The notes beneath the pieces were generated by a model, which was not told where the DNA came from, searched no databases, and saw only the letters and a list, made by a program, of their open reading frames with translations. Below are positions 35,592 to 44,002 of a stretch of 64,000 nt of DNA, piece after piece (the first letter of the stretch is position 1; each line of letters opens with the position of its first letter). A program made the position numbers and the translations under genes. The DNA is from Williamsia serinedens (GTDB lineage: Bacteria > Actinomycetota > Actinomycetes > Mycobacteriales > Mycobacteriaceae): the NCBI RefSeq assembly GCF_024171725.1, contig NZ_JAMTCG010000006.1, positions 1-64,000 on the forward strand. Reading direction: 5' to 3'.

Positions 35592-37034
35592 TCAGTCGGT
35601 GCGCGGGATGCGGACCCAGAAGGTCGCCCCGCCGCCGGGGGTGTCCTCGACGCCGACGCGGCCACCGTGTGCGTCGACGATGGCCGCGACGATCGACAGT
35701 CCGAGGCCGCTGCCGCCGGGCGCACCGCCCCGGAAGCGTGACGAGTCGCCGCGGTAGAAGCGTTCGAAGACACGGCTGCGGTCCTCGGGGCTCAGCCCCG
35801 GACCGGTGTCGACGACCTCGATCAGCGCCCACGACTCCTCGGTGCCGACGCGCGTGACGATGGACGCCTCGTCGGGCGTGTGCCGGATCGCGTTCGTCAG
35901 CAGGTTGCTGAGCACCTGGGTGAGTCGCGGCGCGTCCCCGACCACCATCGGGACACCGGGACCGTCGATGATCTCGACCGAGATCTCGCGCCGGGGCGCC
36001 GTCGCGCGCGCGCTGTGCACCGCGTCGGACGCCAGCGAGAGCAGATCGACCGGTGCTCGCTCGAGCGGTCGCTGGGCGTCGAGCCGCGCGAGCATCAGCA
36101 GTTCCTCGACGAGCAGTCCCATCCGACTCGCCTCGTGCTCGATCCGCGACATCAACTGGTCGGTGTCGGTCATCGCGCCCTGCCGGTAGAGCTCGGAGAA
36201 CCCTCGGATCGACGTCAACGGGGTGCGAAGTTCGTGACTGGCGTCGGCGACGAACCGGCGCATCAGATCCTCCGAGGCCCGGGCCTGCTCCTCCGACGCC
36301 GCCGTCTTCGCGAACGCCGTCTGGATCTGGTGCAGCATCGCGTTCAGCGACATCGCGAGGCTGCCGACCTCGGTGTTCGGGGCGGACTCGGGGACGCGGT
36401 GGTCCAGGTCGCCCCCGGCGATCTGTTCCGCGGTCTCCTCGACGCGACGCAGCGGCCGCAGGCTGGTGCGGACGAGGACGTACCCCAGGCCGCCGACCAC
36501 GACCATCACCGCGAGCCCGATCCCGAGCTGCAGCCAGATGAGGCGCTGCACGGTGTCGACGACGTCGGTGAGCTTCACCGCGACGATCGAGGTGCCGTAC
36601 TCGTTGACCGTCTTCACCACCCGCCACTGCGTGGACGAGCCGTCCGCCGATCCGACGGTCTGCGGTGAGGTCCGCAACCGGTCGATGTCGCCGAGTGCGG
36701 GCGTCCCACCGACGTCGTTGACGGTGAACTCTCCGCCGTCGGGCCGGATCACCTGGATCCAGTACGGCGACGGTGGGCGACGCTCGTCCTGAGGCGGGCC
36801 GAGGCGGTCGTTTCCGCGGGGCCGGGCCCAGCCGTCGGCCGCACCCATCAGCGCGTTGTCGGTGCGGTCGACGAGACGGTTCTCCATCGCCGACGTCACC
36901 GACACCCCGGAGACGAGGAGTCCGACGGCGAGCACCACCACCATGAGCGCGACCAACGACACCCGCAGCGGGATGCCCCGACGACGTCGGGTCTCGCCGG
37001 ACGTGCCCGGCGCGATGAGCGCAGGAGCGGTCAC
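35592..37034 (-). CDS. two-component sensor histidine kinase
   Basis: A 480-residue membrane kinase. Two membrane segments (about 24-46 and 168-190) flank a roughly 120-residue extracytoplasmic sensor; then HAMP, DHp with the phospho-His in DASHELRTPLTS, and a HATPase domain (N box LTNAIRHTPD, DTGPGLSPEDR and GLGLSIVAAIV). The layout is that of the TrcS/MprB/PhoR kinases of mycobacteria. GTG at 37034 overlaps the response-regulator stop by 4 bp. The sensor domain is Pro/Arg-rich and gives no hint of its ligand. Confidence 0.94.
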   Translation of the reverse strand: MTAPALIAPGTSGETRRRRGIPLRVSLVALMVVVLAVGLLVSGVSVTSAMENRLVDRTDNALMGAADGWARPRGNDRLGPPQDERRPPSPYWIQVIRPDGGEFTVNDVGGTPALGDIDRLRTSPQTVGSADGSSTQWRVVKTVNEYGTSIVAVKLTDVVDTVQRLIWLQLGIGLAVMVVVGGLGYVLVRTSLRPLRRVEETAEQIAGGDLDHRVPESAPNTEVGSLAMSLNAMLHQIQTAFAKTAASEEQARASEDLMRRFVADASHELRTPLTSIRGFSELYRQGAMTDTDQLMSRIEHEASRMGLLVEELLMLARLDAQRPLERAPVDLLSLASDAVHSARATAPRREISVEIIDGPGVPMVVGDAPRLTQVLSNLLTNAIRHTPDEASIVTRVGTEESWALIEVVDTGPGLSPEDRSRVFERFYRGDSSRFRGGAPGGSGLGLSIVAAIVDAHGGRVGVEDTPGGGATFWVRIPRTD

Positions 37035-37729
37035 CGCGGCTCGCGCATCACGTACCCCACACCCCGCAGGGTGTGGATGAGGCGCTTCTCCCCGGTGTCG
37101 ACCTTCCGGCGCAGGTAGGAGACGTACGACTCGACGACGTTGACCTCACCGCCGAAGTCGTAGTTCCACACGTGGTCCAGGATGCGCGGCTTCGACAGCA
37201 CCGTGCCGGCGTTGATCATGAAGTAGCGCAGCAGAGTGAACTCGGTCGGCGAGAGCGCGACCAGTTCGCCGTTCTTCCACACCTCGTGGGTGTCGTCGTC
37301 GAGCTCGATGTCGGCGAACGTGATCCGGCTCGGCTCGGGCTCCTTCTCGCCGAATCCGCTGCGCCGCAATATCACCCGCAGTCGGGCCACGACCTCTTCG
37401 AGGCTGAACGGCTTGGTGACGTAGTCGTCGCCGCCGATGGTGAGTCCGGTGATCTTGTCCTCCATCGAGTCCCGCGCGGTGAGGAACAGCGCGGGGGCGT
37501 CGACGCCGTCGGCGCGCAGGCGACGCAGTAGCCCGAACCCGTCCATCCCGGGCATCATCACGTCGAGCACGAGGGCGTCGGGTCGGAAGGATCGTGCCTT
37601 GTCGATCGCGGCGGGCCCGTTCGCCGCCGTCGCGACGTCGAAGTTCTGGAACTTGAGCGACACCGACAACAGCTCGAGGATGTTGGGCTCGTCGTCGACG
37701 ACGAGGACCCGGGCACCGGAATCAGACAT
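37031..37729 (-). CDS. OmpR/PhoB-family response regulator
   Basis: A 232-residue regulator. The receiver domain (about 7-120) has the acidic pair in VVDDEPN, the phospho-accepting Asp in VLDVMMPG, the Thr in LTARD, and Lys in TKPFSLEE. The C-terminal winged helix (about 135-232) has ALSPTEFTLLRYFMIN, WNYDFGGEVNVVESYVSYLRRKV and TLRGVGYVMRE. It is closest in look to TrcR/PrrA/TcrX of mycobacteria. The ATG at 37729 is chosen over a start 69 bp upstream because that would overlap the tandem-repeat box. It forms one operon with the kinase. Confidence 0.95.
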   Translation of the reverse strand: MSDSGARVLVVDDEPNILELLSVSLKFQNFDVATAANGPAAIDKARSFRPDALVLDVMMPGMDGFGLLRRLRADGVDAPALFLTARDSMEDKITGLTIGGDDYVTKPFSLEEVVARLRVILRRSGFGEKEPEPSRITFADIELDDDTHEVWKNGELVALSPTEFTLLRYFMINAGTVLSKPRILDHVWNYDFGGEVNVVESYVSYLRRKVDTGEKRLIHTLRGVGYVMREPR

Positions 37730-37773
37730 GCTGCCACCTTCCGCCGTCGCGCTGGGCCGAGCCTGCGAGGAAC

Positions 37774-37790
37774 CTGCATGGTTCCTGTGA
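37774..37790 (-). promoter_or_regulatory. 11-bp-spaced direct-repeat box upstream of the response regulator
   Basis: On the minus strand TCACAGGAACCATGCAG, with half-sites TCACAG and ATGCAG 11 bp apart. It ends 44 nt before the ATG at 37729, the same distance as its twin at 34991. It overlaps a perfect inverted repeat, GGAACC-TGCAT-GGTTCC (37769-37785). It is a strong candidate for an autoregulatory site. Confidence 0.6.
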
Positions 37791-37822
37791 ACCCTCACCA
37801 GGGTCGCATGCGGTGCGGCCGG

Positions 37823-38353
37823 TCAGAACAACGTCGGCTCGCCGAACCCGGCGACACCCTCCGCGGCCAGTATCGATCTCTTGGTCGCGACACCGCCCGG
37901 CGCGGAGAACCCGCCGATCTCGGTGCCCGCACCGAGCACCCGGTGACACGGCACGACGATCGGGAAGGGGTTGCGTCCGAGCGCCCGGCCGACGGCCTGC
38001 GCCGCTCCCGGAGCCCCGACCCTGGCCGCGACCTCGCCGTAGGTGAGCACCGCCCCGCGCGGGATGGCGCGCAGCACGTCGTACACGCGCCGGTCGAAGT
38101 CGGGCAGGTCGTCGTCGGCGACCACCACGTCGAGCAGGTCGACGTCCTGTCCGGCCAGCAGGGCGGACATGCGATCGGCGACGTCGACGATGCCGTCCGG
38201 CGGGTCCGCGACCGGCACGTCCAGGTGGGAGACGACGGCCGCGGCGTCCCGGTCGGGCAGGGCCACCGCGGTCACGCGACCCTCCCCGTCCCAGGCGACA
38301 CCGCAGGGCCCCAGGACGGTGTCGACGACGTGGCACCCGACCGACGCCGTCAC
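37823..38353 (-). CDS. ogt: methylated-DNA--protein-cysteine methyltransferase (Ogt-like)
   Basis: A 176-residue O6-alkylguanine-DNA alkyltransferase. The active-site PCHRVLG with its acceptor Cys is present, as are the DNA-binding helix with the flipping Arg (AVGRALGRNPFPIV) and the preceding RAIPRGAVLTYGEVA. It removes alkyl groups from O6-guanine in a single-use reaction. GTG at 38353 overlaps the stop of the HTH_42 gene (GTGA). It is the last of three genes (RidA, HTH_42, Ogt), and the HTH_42 partner is also a DNA-alkylation-repair candidate. Confidence 0.95.
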   Translation of the reverse strand: MTASVGCHVVDTVLGPCGVAWDGEGRVTAVALPDRDAAAVVSHLDVPVADPPDGIVDVADRMSALLAGQDVDLLDVVVADDDLPDFDRRVYDVLRAIPRGAVLTYGEVAARVGAPGAAQAVGRALGRNPFPIVVPCHRVLGAGTEIGGFSAPGGVATKRSILAAEGVAGFGEPTLF

Positions 38354-39576
38354 CGCGACACGGTCTTCATGAACGGCGCCGGGTAGCCCGGGGTGGCCTT
38401 CACCGGGCCGAGCCATGCGGCCATCTCCTCAGCCCGACGACGGAGCCCGGCGGCCGCGCGCCGGGGGATCGTCTCCAGCAGGTGCAGTCCCACACCGCCG
38501 TCCACCTCGCGGTACCACCCTCCGACGATGTGACCGTCCCACCACACCGTCTGGCCGCCGTTGCCGTTGCGGTCGAACAGGTGCTCACCGTGCGGGGCGA
38601 GGTACCAGTCGCGCTGCTTCCATCCCATCGTCGTCGGGTCGAGTTCGGGCAGCAGGAACCCGTCGCGGTCGACGGGCTCGACCGGTTCGAGGTCGTCGGG
38701 GAGGAGATACCCGACCGCCCACTCCCCCGGTCCGGTCTCGACGTCCACCTCGACCGCCCCGACCGTCGCGAGCGCCTCGCGCACAGCGGCTTTCGTCGAC
38801 CCGAGCCACCACACGATGTCCGTCTCGGTACCCGGCCCGAAGGCACGCAACCACCTGCGGACGAGCGCCGCGTGGCCGTCGGCGACGGTGCCGTCGGGGA
38901 TCGGGCCACCGAGCCAGTGCTCCATCGCCGACCACCGTGGCCGTGACACGTGCCAGCCACCGGTGTTGACCCCGCGGACGATCTGCCCTGCGGCACTCAT
39001 CATGTTCAACACGCGCGGTCCCATGGGGATGGACCCGCCCCAGCTCTTGTCGCCACCCACCGACACCCGGCCGTCGAGCTGCGGGAGTCTTTCGCGCAGT
39101 TCGGCCGACGTCGCGTCGGAGCCGTCCGCGAGGTGGTCGCGGACGGCCGTGGCGGCGGTGTCGATCCACGCCTCGGGGTCGTCGAAGTCAGGACTGCGCC
39201 GCAGGTCCCGCAACATGTTGGTGCGTTCCGACGCCGCGACCCGCGGGCCGACGGCGTGCACCGCGTCGGCGAGCGTGTCGCGGTCGAGCACGAACGCGGT
39301 ACGTCGCATGCAGAGGTGACGGACCAGCGACCGGTCGGCGTAGAGCGCGTGCTCGACGTCGGCCGGGGTGATGCCGTCGATGCGGGCCCAGGCGGCGAGG
39401 AACACCGTCGGCGGGCACGTGGCGTGCAGGGCGACGATGTCCCCGGCGAGCCGGACGACGGCCTCGGGTCCGGAGGAGTCGTCGGCGGACAGCCGCGTCC
39501 CGCGCACCAGATGGTGCCGGCGCAGCACCCGGGCGCGGCGCTGCGCGATGTCGACGCGGGGCCGCGCGGCGGACAT
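38350..39576 (-). CDS. winged-helix HTH_42 protein, AlkZ-like DNA glycosylase family
   Basis: A 408-residue protein of the HTH_42 superfamily that includes AlkZ/YcaQ/AlkX DNA glycosylases. Winged-helix tandem features are seen: the N-terminal VRLAGDIVALHAT, RRTAFVLDRDTL, and the C-terminal WWDGHIVGGWYREVDGGVGLHLLE beta barrel. In AlkZ the catalytic Gln-x-Gln sits at the position where this protein has His-Ala-Thr, a variant I recall from other actinobacterial members. Glycosylase activity is therefore uncertain. It starts at 39576, overlapping the RidA stop by 1 bp, and is coupled to ogt. Confidence 0.82.
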   Translation of the reverse strand: MSAARPRVDIAQRRARVLRRHHLVRGTRLSADDSSGPEAVVRLAGDIVALHATCPPTVFLAAWARIDGITPADVEHALYADRSLVRHLCMRRTAFVLDRDTLADAVHAVGPRVAASERTNMLRDLRRSPDFDDPEAWIDTAATAVRDHLADGSDATSAELRERLPQLDGRVSVGGDKSWGGSIPMGPRVLNMMSAAGQIVRGVNTGGWHVSRPRWSAMEHWLGGPIPDGTVADGHAALVRRWLRAFGPGTETDIVWWLGSTKAAVREALATVGAVEVDVETGPGEWAVGYLLPDDLEPVEPVDRDGFLLPELDPTTMGWKQRDWYLAPHGEHLFDRNGNGGQTVWWDGHIVGGWYREVDGGVGLHLLETIPRRAAAGLRRRAEEMAAWLGPVKATPGYPAPFMKTVSR

Positions 39577-39977
39577 CAGGCCGGCGGGGTGGCCGCGACC
39601 GCCTCGATCTCGACCAATTGGTCGTCGTGTGCGAGAACGGTGACACCGAGCAGGGTCCCGACGGGCTTGTGGTCACCGAAGGCCTCGACCACGGCGTCCC
39701 ACGCGACGACGAGATCGGCCTGCAGACCCTCGGCGACGTAGACCGTCACCTTCGCGACGTCGGTGAGGGCCGCTCCGGCATCGCGCAGCGCAACCTCGAG
39801 GTTGGCCATGCACTGCCGCGCCTGCGCCTGCACGTCCCCGGGCGCGACGGTCGCACCGTCGGTGTCGATCGGTGCGGCGCCGGCGGTGAAGATCACCGAT
39901 CCGGGCGCCGCGGTGGCGGTGTGCGACCACCCGCCCGCGTAGAGGGATCCCGACGCGGCGACACGGACGTGCGACAT
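39576..39977 (-). CDS. RidA family protein
   Basis: A 133-residue protein of the RidA/YjgF family. RidA proteins hydrolyse reactive enamines/imines to keto acids, protecting PLP enzymes. The usual landmarks are seen: VIFTAGAAPIDTDG, the QARQCMANLEVALRDAGA helix, and the DVAKVTVYVAEG strand. The substrate-carboxylate Arg typical of canonical RidA (near residue 105) is not obvious; the region reads KPVGTLLGVTVL, so this may belong to a non-canonical Rid subgroup. ATG at 39977; first gene of the repair-linked operon. Confidence 0.88.
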   Translation of the reverse strand: MSHVRVAASGSLYAGGWSHTATAAPGSVIFTAGAAPIDTDGATVAPGDVQAQARQCMANLEVALRDAGAALTDVAKVTVYVAEGLQADLVVAWDAVVEAFGDHKPVGTLLGVTVLAHDDQLVEIEAVAATPPA

Positions 39978-40114
39978 GGCCTCACCCTACGACGCGCCCC
40001 CGACGCCCACGGTGTCGCACGGATCGGACAGCGGGTCGCAGCCGCGGGATAGCGCCGCGTCCCCGGGGCGCAGCAGGCTCACAGCATCCATGTCACACGT
40101 GAGGGAGCCCGACG

Positions 40115-40618
40115 ATGAGCGAGCAGCAGGTGCCGGCGACGATCGCCACGGCGTTGTCCGAGGCCGACGAGAGGTTCAAGCAGTTGGACCATGCACTGGC
40201 AGCGCTGAGCGATGGTGACCTGCACCGCGCGCACCGGGACGGCGGCTGGACGGTGGCGCAGGTGGTCTCGCACATCTCGATGTGCACGATCCTGTGGCTC
40301 GGCGACCTGAAGCGCGTCGAGAACGACCCCGACCTGGACTTCATCTTCCGCGAGGAGGTCGGCCACGACCTCCTCGGCTACCCGCAGCCGACGGTCGAGC
40401 TCGCCCGACGACAGCTGGCGAGCACCCGCCGCACCATGTCCACGGCCGCCGGCGCGGTCGGACCCGACGTGCTGGCCCGCACGGTGACCATCCCCGACCT
40501 CGGGACGATGACCATCGAGGAGTGGTCGCCGCTGATCATCGGCCACGCCGCCGGGCACGTCGACCAGGCATTCGAGATCATGCGCGACCGCGAGCTCGCC
40601 GTCGGGGTCGTCGCGTGA
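40115..40618 (+). CDS. DinB superfamily protein
   Basis: A 167-residue DinB/YfiT-type four-helix bundle. Three candidate metal His residues are visible: in VVSHISMC (near 53), and in IIGHAAGHVDQ (near 143 and 147), the usual spacing. Actinobacterial members include mycothiol-dependent enzymes and stress proteins; this one is uncharacterised. ATG at 40115 with GAGGGAG upstream. Its stop overlaps the start of the zinc alcohol dehydrogenase gene by 4 bp, so the two may act together. Confidence 0.82.
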   Translation: MSEQQVPATIATALSEADERFKQLDHALAALSDGDLHRAHRDGGWTVAQVVSHISMCTILWLGDLKRVENDPDLDFIFREEVGHDLLGYPQPTVELARRQLASTRRTMSTAAGAVGPDVLARTVTIPDLGTMTIEEWSPLIIGHAAGHVDQAFEIMRDRELAVGVVA

Positions 40619-41634
40619 AGGCGGCGGTGCTGGTCGGCATCGAGCAGGTCGAGCTGCAGGAGCGCCCCGAACCGGCGGCGAAGCCCGGCTGGGCGGTCGT
40701 GCAGGTCGAGTCGGCGTCGTTGTGCGGCACCGACTCCCACCAGTACGACGGCCGGATCGACACGCCGTTCCCGCGTGTGCCCGGCCACGACTTCTCCGGC
40801 CGGGTTGTCGCGATCGGTGACGGCGTCGACACGACCTGGATGGACCAGGCCGTCGCCGTGAAGCCGTCACTGCCGTGCGGCGACTGCCTGGAGTGCGCGC
40901 AGGACAAGCCGTTCGACTGCAAGAAGAAGAAGCTCATCGGCCTGTGGTCCGACGGCTGCATGACCGAACGCATCGCCGTCCCGGTGGTCAACCTGATCCC
41001 GCGCCCCGACGGCGTCGAGGCGTGGCAGGCATCGCTCCTCGAGCCGATCGCGGTGGGACTCAACACCGTCGACCGCCTGCGCATCCTGCTCGGCGAGACG
41101 GTCGTCGTCCTGGGACAGGGGCCGATCGGTCTCGCACTGACCCGGTTGTGCGCGCTGTCGGGCGCCGGGCGGCTGATCGTCACCGACGCGCGCGAGGCGC
41201 CGTTCACGGTGTCCCGGGCCTACGGCGCCAGCGACTGCCTCGACGTCACGCAGGTCGACGCGAAGAAACGCATCCTCGAGCTCACCGACGGCGTCGGTGC
41301 CGACATCGTCATCGAGACGTCCGGTTTCCCGGCGTCGTCGGCGATGGTGCTCGACCTGGTGCGCAAGGAGGGCAAGGTCGCCCACATCGGCTGGGCCAAC
41401 GACCTCCCGCCGCTGCCCGTCATCCCGATCATGGCCAAGACGCTGACGGTGTTCGGCGTCGGCGGCAACGGCGGTCGCGGTCAGTACGAGCGCGCGCTCG
41501 AACTGGTCCGCACCGGACGTCTGGACCTCGATCCGGTCGTGACGCACCGCTTCTCGCTCGACGACGTCGCCGAGGCGTTCCGCGTGGCGTCGTCGAAGCA
41601 GGACGGTGCGATCAAGGTGATCGTCAACCCCTGA
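40615..41634 (+). CDS. zinc-containing medium-chain alcohol dehydrogenase
   Basis: A 339-residue MDR-family dehydrogenase of the sorbitol/threonine dehydrogenase type. Catalytic zinc ligands are in ASLCGTDSHQY (Cys) and PGHDFSGRV (His); the structural-zinc Cys cluster CGDCLECAQDKPFDC holds four Cys. The NAD-binding motif is VVLGQGPIGLAL near residue 165, and the Glu of the SLLEPIAVGLN segment is typical. GTG at 40615 is coupled to the DinB gene. Substrate unknown. Confidence 0.92.
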   Translation: MKAAVLVGIEQVELQERPEPAAKPGWAVVQVESASLCGTDSHQYDGRIDTPFPRVPGHDFSGRVVAIGDGVDTTWMDQAVAVKPSLPCGDCLECAQDKPFDCKKKKLIGLWSDGCMTERIAVPVVNLIPRPDGVEAWQASLLEPIAVGLNTVDRLRILLGETVVVLGQGPIGLALTRLCALSGAGRLIVTDAREAPFTVSRAYGASDCLDVTQVDAKKRILELTDGVGADIVIETSGFPASSAMVLDLVRKEGKVAHIGWANDLPPLPVIPIMAKTLTVFGVGGNGGRGQYERALELVRTGRLDLDPVVTHRFSLDDVAEAFRVASSKQDGAIKVIVNP

Positions 41635-41643
41635 CCGCGACCG

Positions 41644-42552
41644 TCACCCGGCGGCCCGCTTGTACGGGTCGGGCGGGAACCAGCCGCGGGCGACGAGACG
41701 CTCGCCCCACGGCTCGAGGTACCCGACGACGCGGTCGAGGTCGCCACCGATCGCCGCGATCGCCGGGGCGACGGAGCGGTCGGTGGCCTCCTCCAGGTCG
41801 TGACGAGCCTCCTCGCCGGCCGGGGTGAGCCTCCCGTCGGCCAGCCATCCCCGGTCGGCGAGGGCGGCACCGGCTCCGGCCATCGCTTCGTCGGACCATG
41901 CGCGGGACGCCGTGTAGGCCAGCGGATCCCAGCCGACCCACAGTTCGGTGAGATGGTTGGCGGCCACCCCGTCGATCCCCGCGGCGACGAGCGCGGCGAG
42001 GTGGCCGTCGCCGCGATGTTCGCGCAGGATCGTCGCGGCGTGCCACACCTGGCCCACCGGGTCCTCGGGCCAGGGCAGCGCCGTGAGTCCCGCGTGCAGC
42101 GCGCGGCCGGTCGGGTCCGCGGCGTCACACCCGCGACGGAGGATGGTCGCGATCTCGGCGACCTCCGGCGCGTCGGCGTCGTCGCCCAGCACCGCGCGCA
42201 GGGCGGCCACCGCGCCCGACTCCTTCGCCGCGCGGATCGCGGCGAGGTCAGCGACGCCGCGTGCGTCGGCGAGCACCCCGCTGACCAGACCCGGTTCGAA
42301 CACCCCGAACGCCGCTGCGGCGACGGACGGTTCCGCATCGCCCAGCACGCACGACCGGCTGTAGACGTAGCCCTGCAGGAAGTCGAGACCGAGTGCGGCG
42401 TACGCGTCGTACGCGGGCTCACTCCAGAAGCAGACGGTGGCGATCGGCTCCAGCGCATCGCGCAGGGTGCGGGCGGGGCTGGTGAAGCCCAACGGCCGCA
42501 CCTCCCCCTCACGCGGGGTGAAGAAGGCGGCCTGGGCCTCGGCGTAATCCAT
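41644..42552 (-). CDS. SCO6745-family protein
   Basis: A 302-residue protein that resembles a conserved actinobacterial family named after Streptomyces SCO6745. It starts with an ARTLRDALEPIATVCFWSEPAYDAYAALGLDFLQGYVYSRS segment, and its C-terminal half contains HLAALVAAGIDGV, RLTPAGEEARHDLEEATDR and a final helix. The TPAGEEARHDLE motif looks like the wing end of a MarR-like fold, so a DNA-binding or ligand-binding role has been suggested for the family. No catalytic site is visible. ATG at 42552, divergent from the CoA-transferase gene with a 74-bp gap. Confidence 0.72.
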   Translation of the reverse strand: MDYAEAQAAFFTPREGEVRPLGFTSPARTLRDALEPIATVCFWSEPAYDAYAALGLDFLQGYVYSRSCVLGDAEPSVAAAAFGVFEPGLVSGVLADARGVADLAAIRAAKESGAVAALRAVLGDDADAPEVAEIATILRRGCDAADPTGRALHAGLTALPWPEDPVGQVWHAATILREHRGDGHLAALVAAGIDGVAANHLTELWVGWDPLAYTASRAWSDEAMAGAGAALADRGWLADGRLTPAGEEARHDLEEATDRSVAPAIAAIGGDLDRVVGYLEPWGERLVARGWFPPDPYKRAAG

Positions 42553-42626
42553 GCCCGGCAGCCTGCCCGCGGCCCGTCGTCGGACACCAGAGCTGCGGCG
42601 ACAGTCTGCGCGCATCGGTCACGACG

Positions 42627-43922
42627 GTGCAGCCGACGGCTACGGCGTCCCCGTCCGGCTCCGGCACGCTCGACCACGTGGACCCGACCCGAGATCTCGA
42701 CCCCGACGTCCTCGACCCGCTGCGTCCGCTGGCCGGGCTGCGCGTCGTCGAACTCGGCAACTACATCGCCGCGCCGACGGCCGGACGGCTGTTGGCCGAC
42801 TTCGGCGCCGAGGTCGTCAAGGTCGAACGTCCTCGGACCGGTGACGAGCTCCGCGTGTGGCGGCTCCATGCCGGCGACACGTCGCTGCTCTACCGCACCA
42901 TCAACCGCGGCAAGCGCTCGGTCGAGATCGACCTGCGCACCGACGAGGGTCGCGCGGTGGTCCTGTCGCTGGTGGCCTCGGCCGACGCGCTGCTCGAGAA
43001 CTTCCGTCCGGGCACCCTCGACCGCTGGGGCCTGACTCCCGAGGTCCTCGCCGAGGCGAACCCGGAACTCGTGGTCGCACGGGTGTCGGCGTTCGGCCAG
43101 ACGGGTCCGATGTCGCAGCGCCCCGGGTTCGCCGCCGTCGCAGAGGGGTTCGGCGGGATGCGCGAACTCGTCGGCGACCCGGACCGCCCGCCGGCGCGCG
43201 TGGGTGTCTCGATCGGCGACTCCATCGCCGGGCTCTACGCCGCGTTCGGCGTCACGATGTCGCTCTTCGACCGGGAGCGACGACGCGCCGCCGGCGCCGA
43301 CGTCGTCACACCGCAGCAGCGCCACATCGACGTCGCGCTGCACGAGGCCGTGTTCTCGATGATGGAGTCGCTCGTCCCCGATCACTCCGCGTTCGGCGTC
43401 GAACGACAGCGCACCGGCGGGCGCATGGAGGGCATCGCGCCGTCGAACGCCTACTCCTGTGCCGACGGGGCATCGGTCGTGATCGCCGGGAACGGCGACT
43501 CGATCTTCGTGCGGCTCATGCGGACCGTCGGCCGCGACGACCTCGCCGACGACCCCGACCTCGCCGGCAACGCCGGACGGTGGGCGCGCCGCGACGAACT
43601 CGACGCCGCCATCGAGGCGTGGACGCGGACGATGCCGCGCACCGAGGTGTTGCAGCGCCTCGACGACGCGTCGGTCCCGGCCGGCCCGATCTACCGCGCG
43701 GCCGACATCGTCACCGACGAGCAGTACCGCGCACGGGCCATGGTGCAGGAGTTGCCCGTGGACATCGACGGCGAACAGCGACAGGTCGCGTTCCCCGGGG
43801 TCGTCCCCCTGCTGGGCGAGGCGTCGCTGCCGCTGACCCATCCCGGCCCCGACCTCGGCGCCGACAACGACTGGCTGCGGCGCGAGCTGGGCCTCGACGG
43901 AGGTGACGCACCGCTCGGCTGA
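42627..43922 (+). CDS. family III CoA-transferase (CaiB/BaiF)
   Basis: A 431-residue class III CoA-transferase, moving CoA between acids. The N-terminal LRVVELGNYIAAPTAGRLLADFGAEVVKVERP is the family signature, and the catalytic Asp is in GVSIGDSIAGLYAAF. The length is normal. Two GTG starts (42627 and 42678) are possible; the second is closer to the family N-terminus. It is divergent from the SCO6745-type gene and followed by the AraC regulator. It could activate a carboxylic acid for beta-oxidation, but the acid is unknown. Confidence 0.92.
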   Translation: MQPTATASPSGSGTLDHVDPTRDLDPDVLDPLRPLAGLRVVELGNYIAAPTAGRLLADFGAEVVKVERPRTGDELRVWRLHAGDTSLLYRTINRGKRSVEIDLRTDEGRAVVLSLVASADALLENFRPGTLDRWGLTPEVLAEANPELVVARVSAFGQTGPMSQRPGFAAVAEGFGGMRELVGDPDRPPARVGVSIGDSIAGLYAAFGVTMSLFDRERRRAAGADVVTPQQRHIDVALHEAVFSMMESLVPDHSAFGVERQRTGGRMEGIAPSNAYSCADGASVVIAGNGDSIFVRLMRTVGRDDLADDPDLAGNAGRWARRDELDAAIEAWTRTMPRTEVLQRLDDASVPAGPIYRAADIVTDEQYRARAMVQELPVDIDGEQRQVAFPGVVPLLGEASLPLTHPGPDLGADNDWLRRELGLDGGDAPLG

Positions 43923-44002
43923 CCCGCCTGAGCTGGTCCGATCCGGTACCGCAGGCGTGCCCCGGTAGTGTGATCGGGGTCACCTGAGGGGGAACGTCAG
44001 CA

